A stretch of 64,000 bases of DNA from Catenulispora sp. EB89 (GCF_041261445.1 NZ_JBGCCU010000033.1:1-64000), one strand, 5' to 3'; shown: positions 43,836 to 51,931, counted from the stretch's first letter. Notes: generated by a model from the sequence alone, not told the origin. Numbers and translations: made by a program.

Positions 43836-43861
43836 ACTCATGATGCGGGAGGATTGTTCCC

Positions 43862-44632
43862 GTGCCGACAGAACGAACCAGCGCCGGTGATCCGGCCCAC
43901 ACCTTGCGCCTGCTCTGGCGGACCGGCGAGGACCCCGCCGCGACCGCCGCACCGCGCCGCGGACCCCGCCGTGCGCTGAGCGTGGAGGCGGTGGTCGCGA
44001 CCGCGACGGCGCTCGCCGACGCCGAGGGGCTGGAGGCGGTGACGATACGGCGGGTCGCGCAGGAGCTCGGCGTGGTGCCGATGTCGCTGTACACGTACGT
44101 GCCGGGCAAGGCCGAGCTGCTGGACCTGATGATGGACACCGCGTACGCCGCGATGCCGCGCCCGCGGACCGCCGGCCGGCCGTGGCGCGAGCGGGTGCGG
44201 GCGGTCGCCGAGGAGAACCGGGAGCTGTTCGAGCGGCATCCGTGGGCGGCGGAGGTCTCGACGGCGCGGCCGCCGCTGGGGCCCGGGTTGATGGCCAAGT
44301 ACGAGCACGAACTCACGGCGTTCCAGGACATGGGCCTCAGCGATGTGCAGACGGACGACTGTCTGACGCACCTGCTCGGCTTCGTGCAGGGCTGGGCCCG
44401 CAGCGCGGCGGACACCCGGGCCGCGCAGGTCGACAGTGCGATGAGCGACCGGCAGTGGTGGCAGGCGAACGCGCCGTTGCTGGAGAAGGTTTTCGACGCC
44501 GAGAAGTACCCGACCGCGGTGCGGGTCGGGTCGGCCGCCGGCGAGGCACACGGGACGGCGTACGACCCGGACCACGCGTACGAGTTCGGGCTGGAGCGGG
44601 TGCTGGATTCGTTCCAGGCGTTGGTGGCTTAG
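43862..44632 (+). CDS. TetR-family regulator (TetR_C antibiotic-resistance subgroup)
   Basis: A 256-residue repressor. HTH in VVATATALADAEGLEAVTI, then ELGVVPMSLYTYVPGKAELLDL; the MSLYTYVPGK wording and the C-terminal domain match the tetracycline-repressor-like TetR_C subgroup. GTG at 43862 with GGGAGGA. It should bind the TGTAC-nnn-GTACA pair upstream and control itself and the VOC gene. Seven bp separate its stop from the convergent aldo/keto reductase. Confidence 0.87.
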   Translation: MPTERTSAGDPAHTLRLLWRTGEDPAATAAPRRGPRRALSVEAVVATATALADAEGLEAVTIRRVAQELGVVPMSLYTYVPGKAELLDLMMDTAYAAMPRPRTAGRPWRERVRAVAEENRELFERHPWAAEVSTARPPLGPGLMAKYEHELTAFQDMGLSDVQTDDCLTHLLGFVQGWARSAADTRAAQVDSAMSDRQWWQANAPLLEKVFDAEKYPTAVRVGSAAGEAHGTAYDPDHAYEFGLERVLDSFQALVA

Positions 44633-44639
44633 CCGTCGC

Positions 44640-45590
44640 TCAGCCGAGCAGCTCCAGATCCTGCGGCGTCAGCCGGATCGCGCCGGCGGCGATGTTCGCC
44701 TCCAGGTGCGCGATGTCGCCGGTGCCGGGGATGGCCAGGACGTGCGGGCCCTGAGCCAGGGTCCAGGCGAGGCGGATCTGTTGGGGGCTGACGCCGTGGG
44801 CCTCGGCGACCTTCGCCGCGCGGTCTTCTTCGGCTTCGGCTCCGGCCTCGGTGGCGGCGGCGGTGGCCTCAGCGGCCTCGGCTCCGGGGCGAGCGCCGGC
44901 GATGGCGAAGAAGGGCACGAAGGCGATGCCCAGATCGCCGCAGGCCCGCATGACCTCGACCGATTCGGTGTCGTCGAGGCCGAACTTGTTCTGCACCGCG
45001 ACGACCGGGGCGATGGCGCGCGCCTCGTGCAGCTGCGCGGCCGAGACCGAGGACACGCCGAGGTCGCGGATCAGGCCTTCCTCGCGCAGTTCGGCCAGGG
45101 CGCCGAAGTGGTCGGAGAGCGAGTCCCAGCGCATGTTGCGCAGATAGACCAGGTCCAGGTGGTCGCGGCCGAGTTCGCGCAGGTTCTGCTCGACGTCGCC
45201 GCGCAGGTCCTCGGGGCGGGCTGCGCCCTCCCAGCCGCCGGCGCGGTCGCGGCGCGGGCCGACCTTGGTGGCGACCAGGACCTCGTCGGCGGGGAAGGCG
45301 GCGAGAGCGGAGTTGACGATCTCGTTGGCCGAGCGGAGGGCGGAGAAGTAGAACGCGGCGGTGTCGATGTGGTTCACGCCGAGTTCGACGGCGCGGCGGA
45401 CGACGGCGATGGAGGTGGCGCGGTCGCGGGGCGTGCCGTTGTGGAAGGCGCCGGTGCCGGTCAGGCGCATGGCGCCGAAGCCGAGGCGGTGGACGGTGCG
45501 GTCGCCGAGCTGCCAGGTGCCGGAGGCGGCGGCCGGGGAGGCCTGGGTCGGGGAAGTGTGCGGTGTGGCGGAGTGCGGAGCGGTAGTCAC
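44640..45590 (-). CDS. Aldo/keto reductase-like protein lacking the catalytic His
   Basis: A 316-residue AKR fold: LGFGAMRLTGTG, HIDTAAFYF (Asp, Tyr), VLVATKVG (Lys), and ending GTGDIAHLEANIAAG. The tetrad His that normally sits in a xxHxP strand is Arg in DLVYLRNM, as in a subgroup of actinobacterial AKRs, so activity may differ. A Glu/Ala-rich insertion (PGAEAAEATAAATEAGAEAEE) is coded by a repetitive stretch near 44830-44890. GTG at 45590 with GGAG upstream. Divergent from the SDR gene at 45743. Confidence 0.82.
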   Translation of the reverse strand: MTTAPHSATPHTSPTQASPAAASGTWQLGDRTVHRLGFGAMRLTGTGAFHNGTPRDRATSIAVVRRAVELGVNHIDTAAFYFSALRSANEIVNSALAAFPADEVLVATKVGPRRDRAGGWEGAARPEDLRGDVEQNLRELGRDHLDLVYLRNMRWDSLSDHFGALAELREEGLIRDLGVSSVSAAQLHEARAIAPVVAVQNKFGLDDTESVEVMRACGDLGIAFVPFFAIAGARPGAEAAEATAAATEAGAEAEEDRAAKVAEAHGVSPQQIRLAWTLAQGPHVLAIPGTGDIAHLEANIAAGAIRLTPQDLELLG

Positions 45591-45742
45591 AGTGACTCCT
45601 ATCAGATCGCGGGAGCATGCCGCCAGCCAGAATCAGCGCCGATATCGGCTATAAGGAATGCCTGTGGCCGCCTCGGAAGTGTGCGATGGCGCGTGGGGTT
45701 CGATGAAGTGTCACCATCGGAATTCCATGAAAGGCAATTCTC

Positions 45743-46495
45743 ATGACTGCATACTCCCTGGACGGGAACGTGGCCCTGGTCACCGGCGCGACCAGCGGGA
45801 TCGGGGCTGCCGTCGCGAAGGCGCTGGCCGAGCAGGGGGCGCACGTCCTCGTTGCCGGACGGGACCGGAAGCGCGGCGACAGTGTCGTGAACGGCATTAG
45901 GGAACGTGGCGGAAAGGCCGATTTCATTTCCGCGGATCTGAGCGACGCGGCGGCGGTGCGACGGCTGGCGCGCGAGGCCGTCGAGGCCGGCGGCGGGCGG
46001 GTGGACATCCTGGTGAACAACGCCGGGGCGTTCCCGTTCGGGCCGACCGCGGAGATGACCGAGGAGCAGTTCGACGAGCTGTACGCGCTGAACGTGAAGG
46101 CGAAGTTCTTCCTGGTGGCGGAGTTGGCGCCGGCGATGGCCGCACGCGGCAAGGGTGCGATCGTCAACATCAGCACGCAGGTCGCCGCGTACGGCAAGGC
46201 GGGGATGGCACTGTACGGGTCCAGCCTGGCGGCGGTGAACCTGCTGACGAAGGCGTGGGCCGCCGAGTACGGGCCGAGCGGCGTGCGGGTCAACGCGGTG
46301 GGCGTCGGGCCGACGCGCACCGAGGGGACGGCCCCGATGGGCGATAATCTGGACGGGCTCGCGGCCGAGGCGCCCCTCGGACGTCCGGCGGCGCCGGAGG
46401 AGATCGCGGCGGCGGTGGCGTACCTGGTGGGGGACGGGGCCAGCTTCGTGCAGGGCGTGGTGCTGCCGGTAGATGGCGGTCGGACCGCAGTCTGA
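45743..46495 (+). CDS. Short-chain dehydrogenase/reductase-like protein with Lys-to-Leu change at the active site
   Basis: A 250-residue classical SDR fold. Cofactor motif VTGATSGIGAAVAKAL, structural NNAG and the serine strand IVNISTQVAAYG are intact. The catalytic YxxxK reads Y-G-S-S-L (Tyr158, Leu162). The otherwise invariant Lys that orients NAD(P) ribose and lowers the Tyr pKa is missing, so the protein may be inactive, sensory or mechanistically altered. ATG at 45743. The stop codon is also the start of an 11-bp tandem repeat. Confidence 0.85.
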   Translation: MTAYSLDGNVALVTGATSGIGAAVAKALAEQGAHVLVAGRDRKRGDSVVNGIRERGGKADFISADLSDAAAVRRLAREAVEAGGGRVDILVNNAGAFPFGPTAEMTEEQFDELYALNVKAKFFLVAELAPAMAARGKGAIVNISTQVAAYGKAGMALYGSSLAAVNLLTKAWAAEYGPSGVRVNAVGVGPTRTEGTAPMGDNLDGLAAEAPLGRPAAPEEIAAAVAYLVGDGASFVQGVVLPVDGGRTAV

Positions 46496-46558
46496 CAGAG
46501 CACTGACAGAGTACTGACAGAGCACCGATGTGGCACTGACCGAGCCCTGCCAGTGCCC
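46493..46558. repeat. Six-unit 11-bp tandem repeat beginning at the SDR stop codon
   Basis: Units TGACAGAGCAC, TGACAGAGTAC, TGACAGAGCAC, CGATGTGGCAC, TGACCGAGCCC and TGCCAGTGCCC follow without gaps. The first TGA is the SDR stop. The repeat fills most of the 87-bp space to the convergent LysR gene. Confidence 0.85.
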
Positions 46559-46582
46559 TGAGTAAGTCTGGATGATCGCCGA

Positions 46583-47476
46583 TCAGTCGCGCTCGAACGC
46601 GGCGATCAGCAGCCCCAGGTCGCGGCGCCGGGAGTCGGCGGGCCAGACCGCCCAGGTGCGGCGCACCAGCGGATGGCCCGCCAGCGGCTGCCACACCACC
46701 CCGTCGGGCAGCGGCTGCGACCAGTCGGCCGGGGCCAGCGCGAAAGCCTGGCCGGCCGTCACCGCCGCCAGCTTGACCTCGGCGATGAGGCGCTGGTTCG
46801 GCGGGGCGTCGGCGCCGAGGGTCAGGCCGTGGCTGCGCAGGATCGCGGTGACCTCGTCGTACCAGGCCGGGCTGTCGGTGCGGGGGAAGGCCAGCCACTC
46901 CAGGCCGGCCAGCGCGTCCAGCGGCACGCCGTCGGCGCCGGCCAGTTCCGCCGCCGGCCCGGCGGCCAGCAGCACGCCGAGCCGTTCGCGCGTCACCAGC
47001 ATCGCGTCGAAGTCGTCGCCGGCCGGGCGTTCGCGCAGCAGGCCGACGTCCAACTCCCCGGCCCGCAGCGCGGTGATCTGCTCGGCGGTGGACAGGTGCC
47101 GCGCCTGGACGCGGGTGTTCGGGCACGATTCGGCGAGCTCGGCCACTGCCGGCGCGAGCACGGCCGAGGGGAACTCCAGCGGGATCCCCAGGCGCAGGAC
47201 GCCGCCGCTGTCGCCGGCGATGAAGCCGGCCACGACGCGCTGCGCCTGCTCGTAGCGGGCCAGCACGGCGCGCGCCTCGCCGAGCAGCACGCCGCCGGCC
47301 TCGGTGACCTTCACGCCGGTGCTGCTGCGCTCCAGCAGCCGGACGCGCAGCGCGCGTTCCAGGCCCGCGATGGTCTGGGACAAGGCCGGCTGACTGACGT
47401 GCAGCCGGCGGGCCGCCGCCGACAGGCTCCCGGCTTCGACGACCGCCACGAAGCCCTGCAACTCCCGCAACTCCAT
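46583..47476 (-). CDS. LysR-family transcriptional regulator
   Basis: A 297-residue LysR protein of normal length. The HTH spans MELRELQGFVAVVEAGSLSA, then RLHVSQPALSQTIAGLERAL. The effector domain is of the NAC/Cbl-like type (GVLRLGIPLEFPSAVLAPAV). ATG at 47476 is preferred: GGAG lies nine bases upstream. That site is part of a duplicated ATGGAGTTGCG that creates another in-frame ATG at 47491. It is convergent with the SDR and divergent from the secreted-protein gene. Confidence 0.87.
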   Translation of the reverse strand: MELRELQGFVAVVEAGSLSAAARRLHVSQPALSQTIAGLERALRVRLLERSSTGVKVTEAGGVLLGEARAVLARYEQAQRVVAGFIAGDSGGVLRLGIPLEFPSAVLAPAVAELAESCPNTRVQARHLSTAEQITALRAGELDVGLLRERPAGDDFDAMLVTRERLGVLLAAGPAAELAGADGVPLDALAGLEWLAFPRTDSPAWYDEVTAILRSHGLTLGADAPPNQRLIAEVKLAAVTAGQAFALAPADWSQPLPDGVVWQPLAGHPLVRRTWAVWPADSRRRDLGLLIAAFERD

Positions 47477-47611
47477 CGGACGCAACTCCATCGGACTATC
47501 GCACCATGACGGCGGGTTCGGTGGCGTGACGGACACACCGGCGGGCGTCCTCGGGTTGCGCGCCGCCCTTGCGGGGCCCTTGGCGTGCGTTTTTGTTCAG
47601 CGTTCTGACAT

Positions 47612-47637
47612 GGGTCTAGACCTAATGGACTAGACCA
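47612..47637. promoter_or_regulatory. Two DasR-like (dre) boxes
   Basis: GGGTCTAGACCT (47612-47623) contains the perfect palindrome GGTCTAGACC, and TGGACTAGACCA (47626-47637) differs by one base from TGGTCTAGACCA. Both fit the dre core of the GntR-type N-acetylglucosamine-responsive repressor DasR, and paired 12-bp direct repeats of this form precede Streptomyces chitinase genes. They lie 15 bp upstream of a promoter-like -35. Confidence 0.65.
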
Positions 47638-47652
47638 AGGGTCCGGAAACCC

Positions 47653-47681
47653 TTGACGCGGTCCGCGCGCGGCAGTAGACC
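47653..47681 (+). promoter_or_regulatory. Sigma-70-type promoter candidate for the secreted protein gene
   Basis: TTGACG (47653-47658), a 17-bp spacer and TAGACC (47676-47681) give a good housekeeping-type promoter immediately downstream of the DasR-like boxes. Confidence 0.5.
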
Positions 47682-47698
47682 TTCCATGACGAAGGGTT

Positions 47699-47728
47699 AT
47701 CCGCATCACAAATCCCGTATATGCGGAT
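47699..47728. promoter_or_regulatory. Inverted repeat near the predicted transcription start
   Basis: Perfect 8-bp arms ATCCGCAT and ATGCGGAT flank 14 bp. It lies 18 bp beyond the candidate -10 and could be an operator or a leader hairpin; which one cannot be told. Confidence 0.4.
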
Positions 47729-47901
47729 CTTCACCACATCGCCTTTCACGTGACGTGCGGGCTGCGGCGACGCCGGCGTGGGACGTGGGGGCGGCTGTCA
47801 GCGCTCTGCCTCGCTCGTTCCCGGGGCACCGCGCCATGCCACGGCACCACCTCGGTTCCCGGCATGCCCGCCGGGACCGTCCTGATGAAAGGACTCCCCG
47901 C

Positions 47902-48615
47902 ATGCAACGCATCTCCACCAAACGGGGCCTGGCCGCCGGTCTGGCCACCGCCGCGGTCGCGGCCGGGATCGCCGCCCTGGGCTCCGGCGGCAGCGCCGCG
48001 GCGGACAGCGCCGCGACCTCCGCGGTCTCGGCCGGGCCCGCGACCTACAGCCAGGCGGTGCCCACCGGCGCGCCGTCGGTGTACAGCTCGCCGCTGGAGC
48101 GCTGCGCCACCGGCGTGGACCACCCGGTCAGCGGCGCCAACCCGATTCTGAGCGAGCCGCTGACCACGCAGTTCAGCAGCAACGTCGGCCTGTCGGAGGC
48201 GGTGTCGTTCAGCGGCGACCAGTGGTACGGGAACTGGACGTTCACGTTCACCAACACCTCGTCCGAGACCCTGGCCACGGACTGCGCGGTGCTGATCTGG
48301 CGCGCGCCTTCGAGCTCTGACAACCACGGCTACACGGCTTCGGTGGCGTACGGGCATCCGCAGCAGGACTACCTGGAGGTGCCGCGCGGGGACGGGACGT
48401 CGTTCTACATCGCGCGGCTCGGGTTCCACGACGTGCCGCTGAGCCAGCGGCAGGTCGGGCCGGGGCAGACGTTCACGTACACGTGGGGCGGGGCGCCGAG
48501 TACGGCGATCACGAACGAGCAGATTCGGGACTCGCTGCGGTTCACGGCGGACCTGAACCTGAGTGGGAACCAGAGCATGATCCTGCACTACGGGACGAAC
48601 CGGCTCACGAACTGA
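47902..48615 (+). CDS. Secreted protein of unknown function under DasR-like control
   Basis: A 237-residue exported protein: signal peptide with an Ala/Gly-rich core, then a mature all-beta domain with two cysteines (ERCATGVD, ATDCAVLIWR) that could pair. Strand-like segments such as QWYGNWTFTFTNTSSETLA and SFYIARLGFHDVPLSQRQ suggest a beta-sandwich. No family is recognised; the upstream DasR-like boxes hint at a role in chitin or amino-sugar use. ATG at 47902 with AAAGGA 8 bases upstream. Confidence 0.65.
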   Translation: MQRISTKRGLAAGLATAAVAAGIAALGSGGSAAADSAATSAVSAGPATYSQAVPTGAPSVYSSPLERCATGVDHPVSGANPILSEPLTTQFSSNVGLSEAVSFSGDQWYGNWTFTFTNTSSETLATDCAVLIWRAPSSSDNHGYTASVAYGHPQQDYLEVPRGDGTSFYIARLGFHDVPLSQRQVGPGQTFTYTWGGAPSTAITNEQIRDSLRFTADLNLSGNQSMILHYGTNRLTN

Positions 48616-48691
48616 GCCTGGCGGTGCTACGGGCGGCGGTTGCGCGGGTTCGGGCCGCCGTCCCGTTCTCAGCTGTCGAGAGGAGGGTTTG

Positions 48692-49216
48692 ATGCGCGCT
48701 GCGCGCCTCGGATTGCGCGGCCGGGCCGCCGGGTGGTGGTTCCTGCTGGCGGTGGTGGTCGCGGTGGTCGCGGCCAACTCGGTGTTGGCGGGGTGGTCTC
48801 GGGGGTCTGCTTCGGGTGGCGCTTCGAGTGCTTCCGGGCCGTCCGGGCCGTCGATGGTGCGGGCGCGGTCGGTGGCGACGCAGGAGTTCGGGCTGATGTC
48901 CGGCGGCGGGTGGGCGCAGGCGTGGGGGCTGTGGTCGGCGGCGGGGCGTGCGGCGTTGAGTGAGGGGGACTTCGTGCGGCTGAACACGGAGTGCCGGCCG
49001 GCACTGGGCGAGCCGTACGTGATCGACGCGGCGGCGGACGTCTCTGCGACAGACGTGAAGGTCGACTGGCATCAGGGGTCGATGACCGGCAACAGCACGG
49101 TGGTTTTCGAAGGCGGGGCGTGGAGATTCCAGCCGGACGCACAGACGCTGGCGGGATACCGGAGCGGCGTCGCGGCGGTGGTCGCGGAGCGGAAGGCGGC
49201 TGGGGAATGTCACTGA
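48692..49216 (+). CDS. Membrane-anchored hypothetical protein translationally coupled to CopC-CopD
   Basis: A 174-residue protein with one N-terminal membrane helix (WWFLLAVVVAVVAANSVLAGW), a Ser/Gly linker and an extracellular SnoaL/lumazine-like small domain (GWAQAWGLWSAAGRAALSEGDF, GNSTVVFEGGAWRFQP). AGGAGGG precedes the ATG at 48692. Its last codons overlap the start of the copper gene by 10 bp, so translation is coupled and the product may assist copper handling. No defined family. Confidence 0.65.
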   Translation: MRAARLGLRGRAAGWWFLLAVVVAVVAANSVLAGWSRGSASGGASSASGPSGPSMVRARSVATQEFGLMSGGGWAQAWGLWSAAGRAALSEGDFVRLNTECRPALGEPYVIDAAADVSATDVKVDWHQGSMTGNSTVVFEGGAWRFQPDAQTLAGYRSGVAAVVAERKAAGECH

Positions 49217-50856
49217 GGTCATCGCTCGGACGGCGCATCCTGACGGTGTGCGCCGCGGCGTTCGCGGCACTCGTCGTGCTCGCGGGTCCGGCTTCGGCGC
49301 ACGCGGAGTTGGCGTCGTCGACGCCTTCGCAGGGCGCTGTCGTGGGCAGCGAGCCGACGCGGGTGGGGCTGCGGTTCTCGGAGGAGATCGTGCTGAAGCT
49401 CAGCGCGGTGAAGGTGATCGGCCCCGACGGAAGGCGTCTGGACGCGGGGGCGCTGCATGCCGGGCCGTCCGGAGCAGACAGCCTCGCGGTGGACCTGGCG
49501 CCGGACACGCGGCACGGGACGTTCGTGGTGGTGTGGCAGGTCACGGCGGCCGACGACGGCCACGCGAGCTCCGGCACGGTGATGTTCGCGGTGGGGGCGG
49601 CGAGCGTGCCGGCGAGCGTCGCGGGGCTCGGACACAACCGCTTGACGAGTGCGACGTACGACGCGGGGCAATGGATCGGGTTCGCGGGACTCGCGATGAT
49701 CGGCGGGGTCGCGGCGCTGCACACGTATCGGCGGCGGGAGGATGGCGACGCAGGCGCCGGGCAGCTGACCGCAAGTATCGCCGCCGAGCAAGCAAGCCTC
49801 GCCACCGACTCGCCTACCACGCAAGTAGGCCTGACCACCGAGCGCATCGCGGCAAGCCCGGGCTCCGGGCAGCCGCCCGCAAGCATCGCCGCCGAGCAAG
49901 CAAGCCTCGCCATCGACTCGCCTGCCACGCGAGCAAGTCTGAGCGCCGAGGACTTCGCGCCAGAGCCAAGCACCGGCTCGGGCGCCGGGCAGCCGCCCGC
50001 AAGCATCGCCGCCGAGCGAGCAAGTCTGAGCACCGAGCGCAGCGCGGCAAGTCCGGGCGCCGGGCAGCGGCCTGAGAGATCGGCGGCCAGCGCTGCCGAA
50101 TCCGCGTCCGCGCCGAGCGCCACTCCCACCTGGCCGGCGGCGTTCGGTTGGTCGCTCTTGCTTGTCGGAACTTTGGTCCAGCTCACTGCCTATGCCCCTG
50201 CGACGCGCGGGCTGTCGCTTGGCCACCTGCTCGATCGCTCGCTGCTCTCCGTCACGCTCGGGACGCGCGAGGGCCACGCGTTCATGGCGCGGCTTGTCGT
50301 GCTGGCTGTGGCGGCGGTGGTGGGGGATGCGGTGTTGCGGTGGGCGCGGGGGCCGGTGGTGCCGTTGGCGTTCACGGTCGCGGTGGCGGGCACGTGGGGT
50401 GCGACCGGGCACGCGGCGACCGGGGGTGGGGCGCCGGTGGCGATGGTGGCTTTGACGCTGCATGTCGCGGCGATGGCGGTGTGGGTCGGGGGGCTGTTCG
50501 TGGTGGCGGTGTTGTTGGCCGGTGGGGGTGCGGCGGTGGCGGCGGCGGTGCGGCGGTTCTCGCGGCTGGCGCTCGGGGCTGTCGGGGTGTTGGTGGCGAC
50601 CGGGTTGTATCAGGCGTGGCGGGAGGTCGGGAGTGTCAGTGCTCTGCTGGACACCACGTACGGCCGCCTGTTGCTCGCCAAGGTCGCGATCCTGCTGTGC
50701 GTGATCGGCGTGGCCAGGGGGTCGCGCGGGATCGTGGCGACGTGGCACGGCGGGAGTGCGGCGGCGCTGCGGCGGAACGTCGTGGTGGAGCTCGCCGGCG
50801 CGTCGGTGCTGCTGTTGTTGGCTGTGTTGCTGGCTGGGAACGCACCGGCGCGGTAG
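49207..50856 (+). CDS. CopC-CopD fusion, copper resistance/uptake protein with repetitive linker
   Basis: A 549-residue protein. The CopC domain follows the signal peptide; cleavage after ASA would leave His32 as the mature N-terminus (HAELASSTP). With the DDGH segment (VTAADDGHASSG) this can form the Cu(II) His-brace site. A first membrane helix (QWIGFAGLAMIGGVAALH) comes next, then a ~120-residue linker of three imperfect repeats (GQPPASIAAEQASLA...) and then the CopD-type helices (HVAAMAVWVGGLFVVAVLLA; ALGAVGVLVATGLYQAW). The family moves copper across the membrane. The linker is unusual. ATG at 49207 overlaps the previous gene. Confidence 0.85.
   Translation: MSLRSSLGRRILTVCAAAFAALVVLAGPASAHAELASSTPSQGAVVGSEPTRVGLRFSEEIVLKLSAVKVIGPDGRRLDAGALHAGPSGADSLAVDLAPDTRHGTFVVVWQVTAADDGHASSGTVMFAVGAASVPASVAGLGHNRLTSATYDAGQWIGFAGLAMIGGVAALHTYRRREDGDAGAGQLTASIAAEQASLATDSPTTQVGLTTERIAASPGSGQPPASIAAEQASLAIDSPATRASLSAEDFAPEPSTGSGAGQPPASIAAERASLSTERSAASPGAGQRPERSAASAAESASAPSATPTWPAAFGWSLLLVGTLVQLTAYAPATRGLSLGHLLDRSLLSVTLGTREGHAFMARLVVLAVAAVVGDAVLRWARGPVVPLAFTVAVAGTWGATGHAATGGGAPVAMVALTLHVAAMAVWVGGLFVVAVLLAGGGAAVAAAVRRFSRLALGAVGVLVATGLYQAWREVGSVSALLDTTYGRLLLAKVAILLCVIGVARGSRGIVATWHGGSAAALRRNVVVELAGASVLLLLAVLLAGNAPAR
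49739..50080 (+). repeat. Imperfect tandem repeat coding the CopC-CopD linker
   Basis: Three units starting GGGCAGCTGACCGCAAG, GGGCAGCCGCCCGCAAG and GGGCAGCCGCCCGCAAG, each continuing with CATCGCCGCCGAGC, at about 49756, 49866 and 49987. The units keep the frame open and code for Ser/Ala/Glu-rich polar sequence. Confidence 0.75.
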
Positions 50857-50870
50857 GTGAAGCGCGGAGC

Positions 50871-51863
50871 TCAGCCCACCCGCAGCACCGTCTTCCCCGA
50901 CCGCTCCCCCGCCTCGAACCCCCGGTGCACCTCGGCCACCTCGGCGATCGGCACCACGCTCGGCGCCTCGTACGCCAACTCCCCCGAGGCCAGCGCTGCC
51001 AGCGCGCGCTCCAGGTGTCCGCCGATCGTGGCCGGGGCCCGGCGTGCCACGTCGCCGATGTTGAAGCCGGCGACCGCCCGCGAGTTCTTCCACAGCGCGA
51101 ACACGTCCTCCGACCAGTCGTCGTGCCGGCCCTGGTCGCCGAACACCACCACCCGCCCGAACGGCGCCAGCGCCCGCAGGCTCGCCGCGCGCACCGGCCC
51201 GCCGATGGGGTCCAGCACCAGGTCCACGCCGCGGCCGTCGGTAGCCTCCAGCACCTGGTCGGCGAACGCCTCGCGCGCGAACAGCGCGTCGTAGCCCGCC
51301 GGCTGCTTCGCCGGGGAGCCGACGGTCCCGAAGACGTGCCGCGCCCCGGCCGCCCGGGCGATCCGCGCCGCCGCGCCCCCGACGCCGCCGGAAGCCGAGT
51401 GGATCAGCACGCTGTCACCCGCGCGCAGCCGCCCGACGTCGGACACCAGCCCGTAAGCCGTCGGGTAGACACACGGCACCCCGGCCGCGACCTCCAACGA
51501 CAGCCCGCCGACCGGCCGCACGAAGTCGGCCGACGTGACCGCGTACTGCGCGTACCCGCCGAACGACGGCAGATACGCGGCGACATCCTCCCCCACCCGC
51601 ACCTCGGTGACGCCATCCCCAACGGCGACCACACGCCCGGACGCCTCCAGCCCCGGCACGTCGTAGCCGCCCGGCCCGTCAGGCTCCCCGAACTCCCCAC
51701 GCCGATGCTGAACCTCGGCGAAGTTGACGCCGGCGAAGGCGACTTCGATCAGGACGCTGCGATCATCCAGGCCGGGAACCGGCAGCTCGATGGATTCGAA
51801 GACCTCGGGGCCGCCGTTGGACCGGAAAGCGTGGGCGCGCATCGTCGCCGGCAGGGTGCTCAT
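50871..51863 (-). CDS. NADPH:quinone reductase-like MDR oxidoreductase
   Basis: A 330-residue zinc-free MDR protein. VLIEVAFAGVNFAEVQHRRG and the cofactor loop LIHSASGGVGGAAARIA fit quinone reductase/zeta-crystallin relatives, with VVFGDQG later in the Rossmann domain. ATG at 51863 lacks a clear ribosome site; Met8 (MRAHAF) at 51842 is an alternative. It is convergent with the copper gene and codirectional with the methyltransferase upstream (68-bp gap). Confidence 0.85.
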   Translation of the reverse strand: MSTLPATMRAHAFRSNGGPEVFESIELPVPGLDDRSVLIEVAFAGVNFAEVQHRRGEFGEPDGPGGYDVPGLEASGRVVAVGDGVTEVRVGEDVAAYLPSFGGYAQYAVTSADFVRPVGGLSLEVAAGVPCVYPTAYGLVSDVGRLRAGDSVLIHSASGGVGGAAARIARAAGARHVFGTVGSPAKQPAGYDALFAREAFADQVLEATDGRGVDLVLDPIGGPVRAASLRALAPFGRVVVFGDQGRHDDWSEDVFALWKNSRAVAGFNIGDVARRAPATIGGHLERALAALASGELAYEAPSVVPIAEVAEVHRGFEAGERSGKTVLRVG

Positions 51864-51931
51864 GAAAAGACCGCAACAAATCCTTGACGGCTGATCATTC
51901 CCACGCCGTCACCGGCGGCCGGCACCGACGA

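Larger units (their letters stand above)
47477..47901. other. Long regulatory region upstream of the secreted protein
   Basis: A 425-bp gap with two DasR-like boxes (47612-47637), a promoter-like TTGACG-17-TAGACC (47653-47681) and an inverted repeat (47699-47728). Then about 170 bp of probable 5' leader without a recognised RNA motif. The leader is open in frame with the gene, but the start at 47902 has the good ribosome site. Confidence 0.5.
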
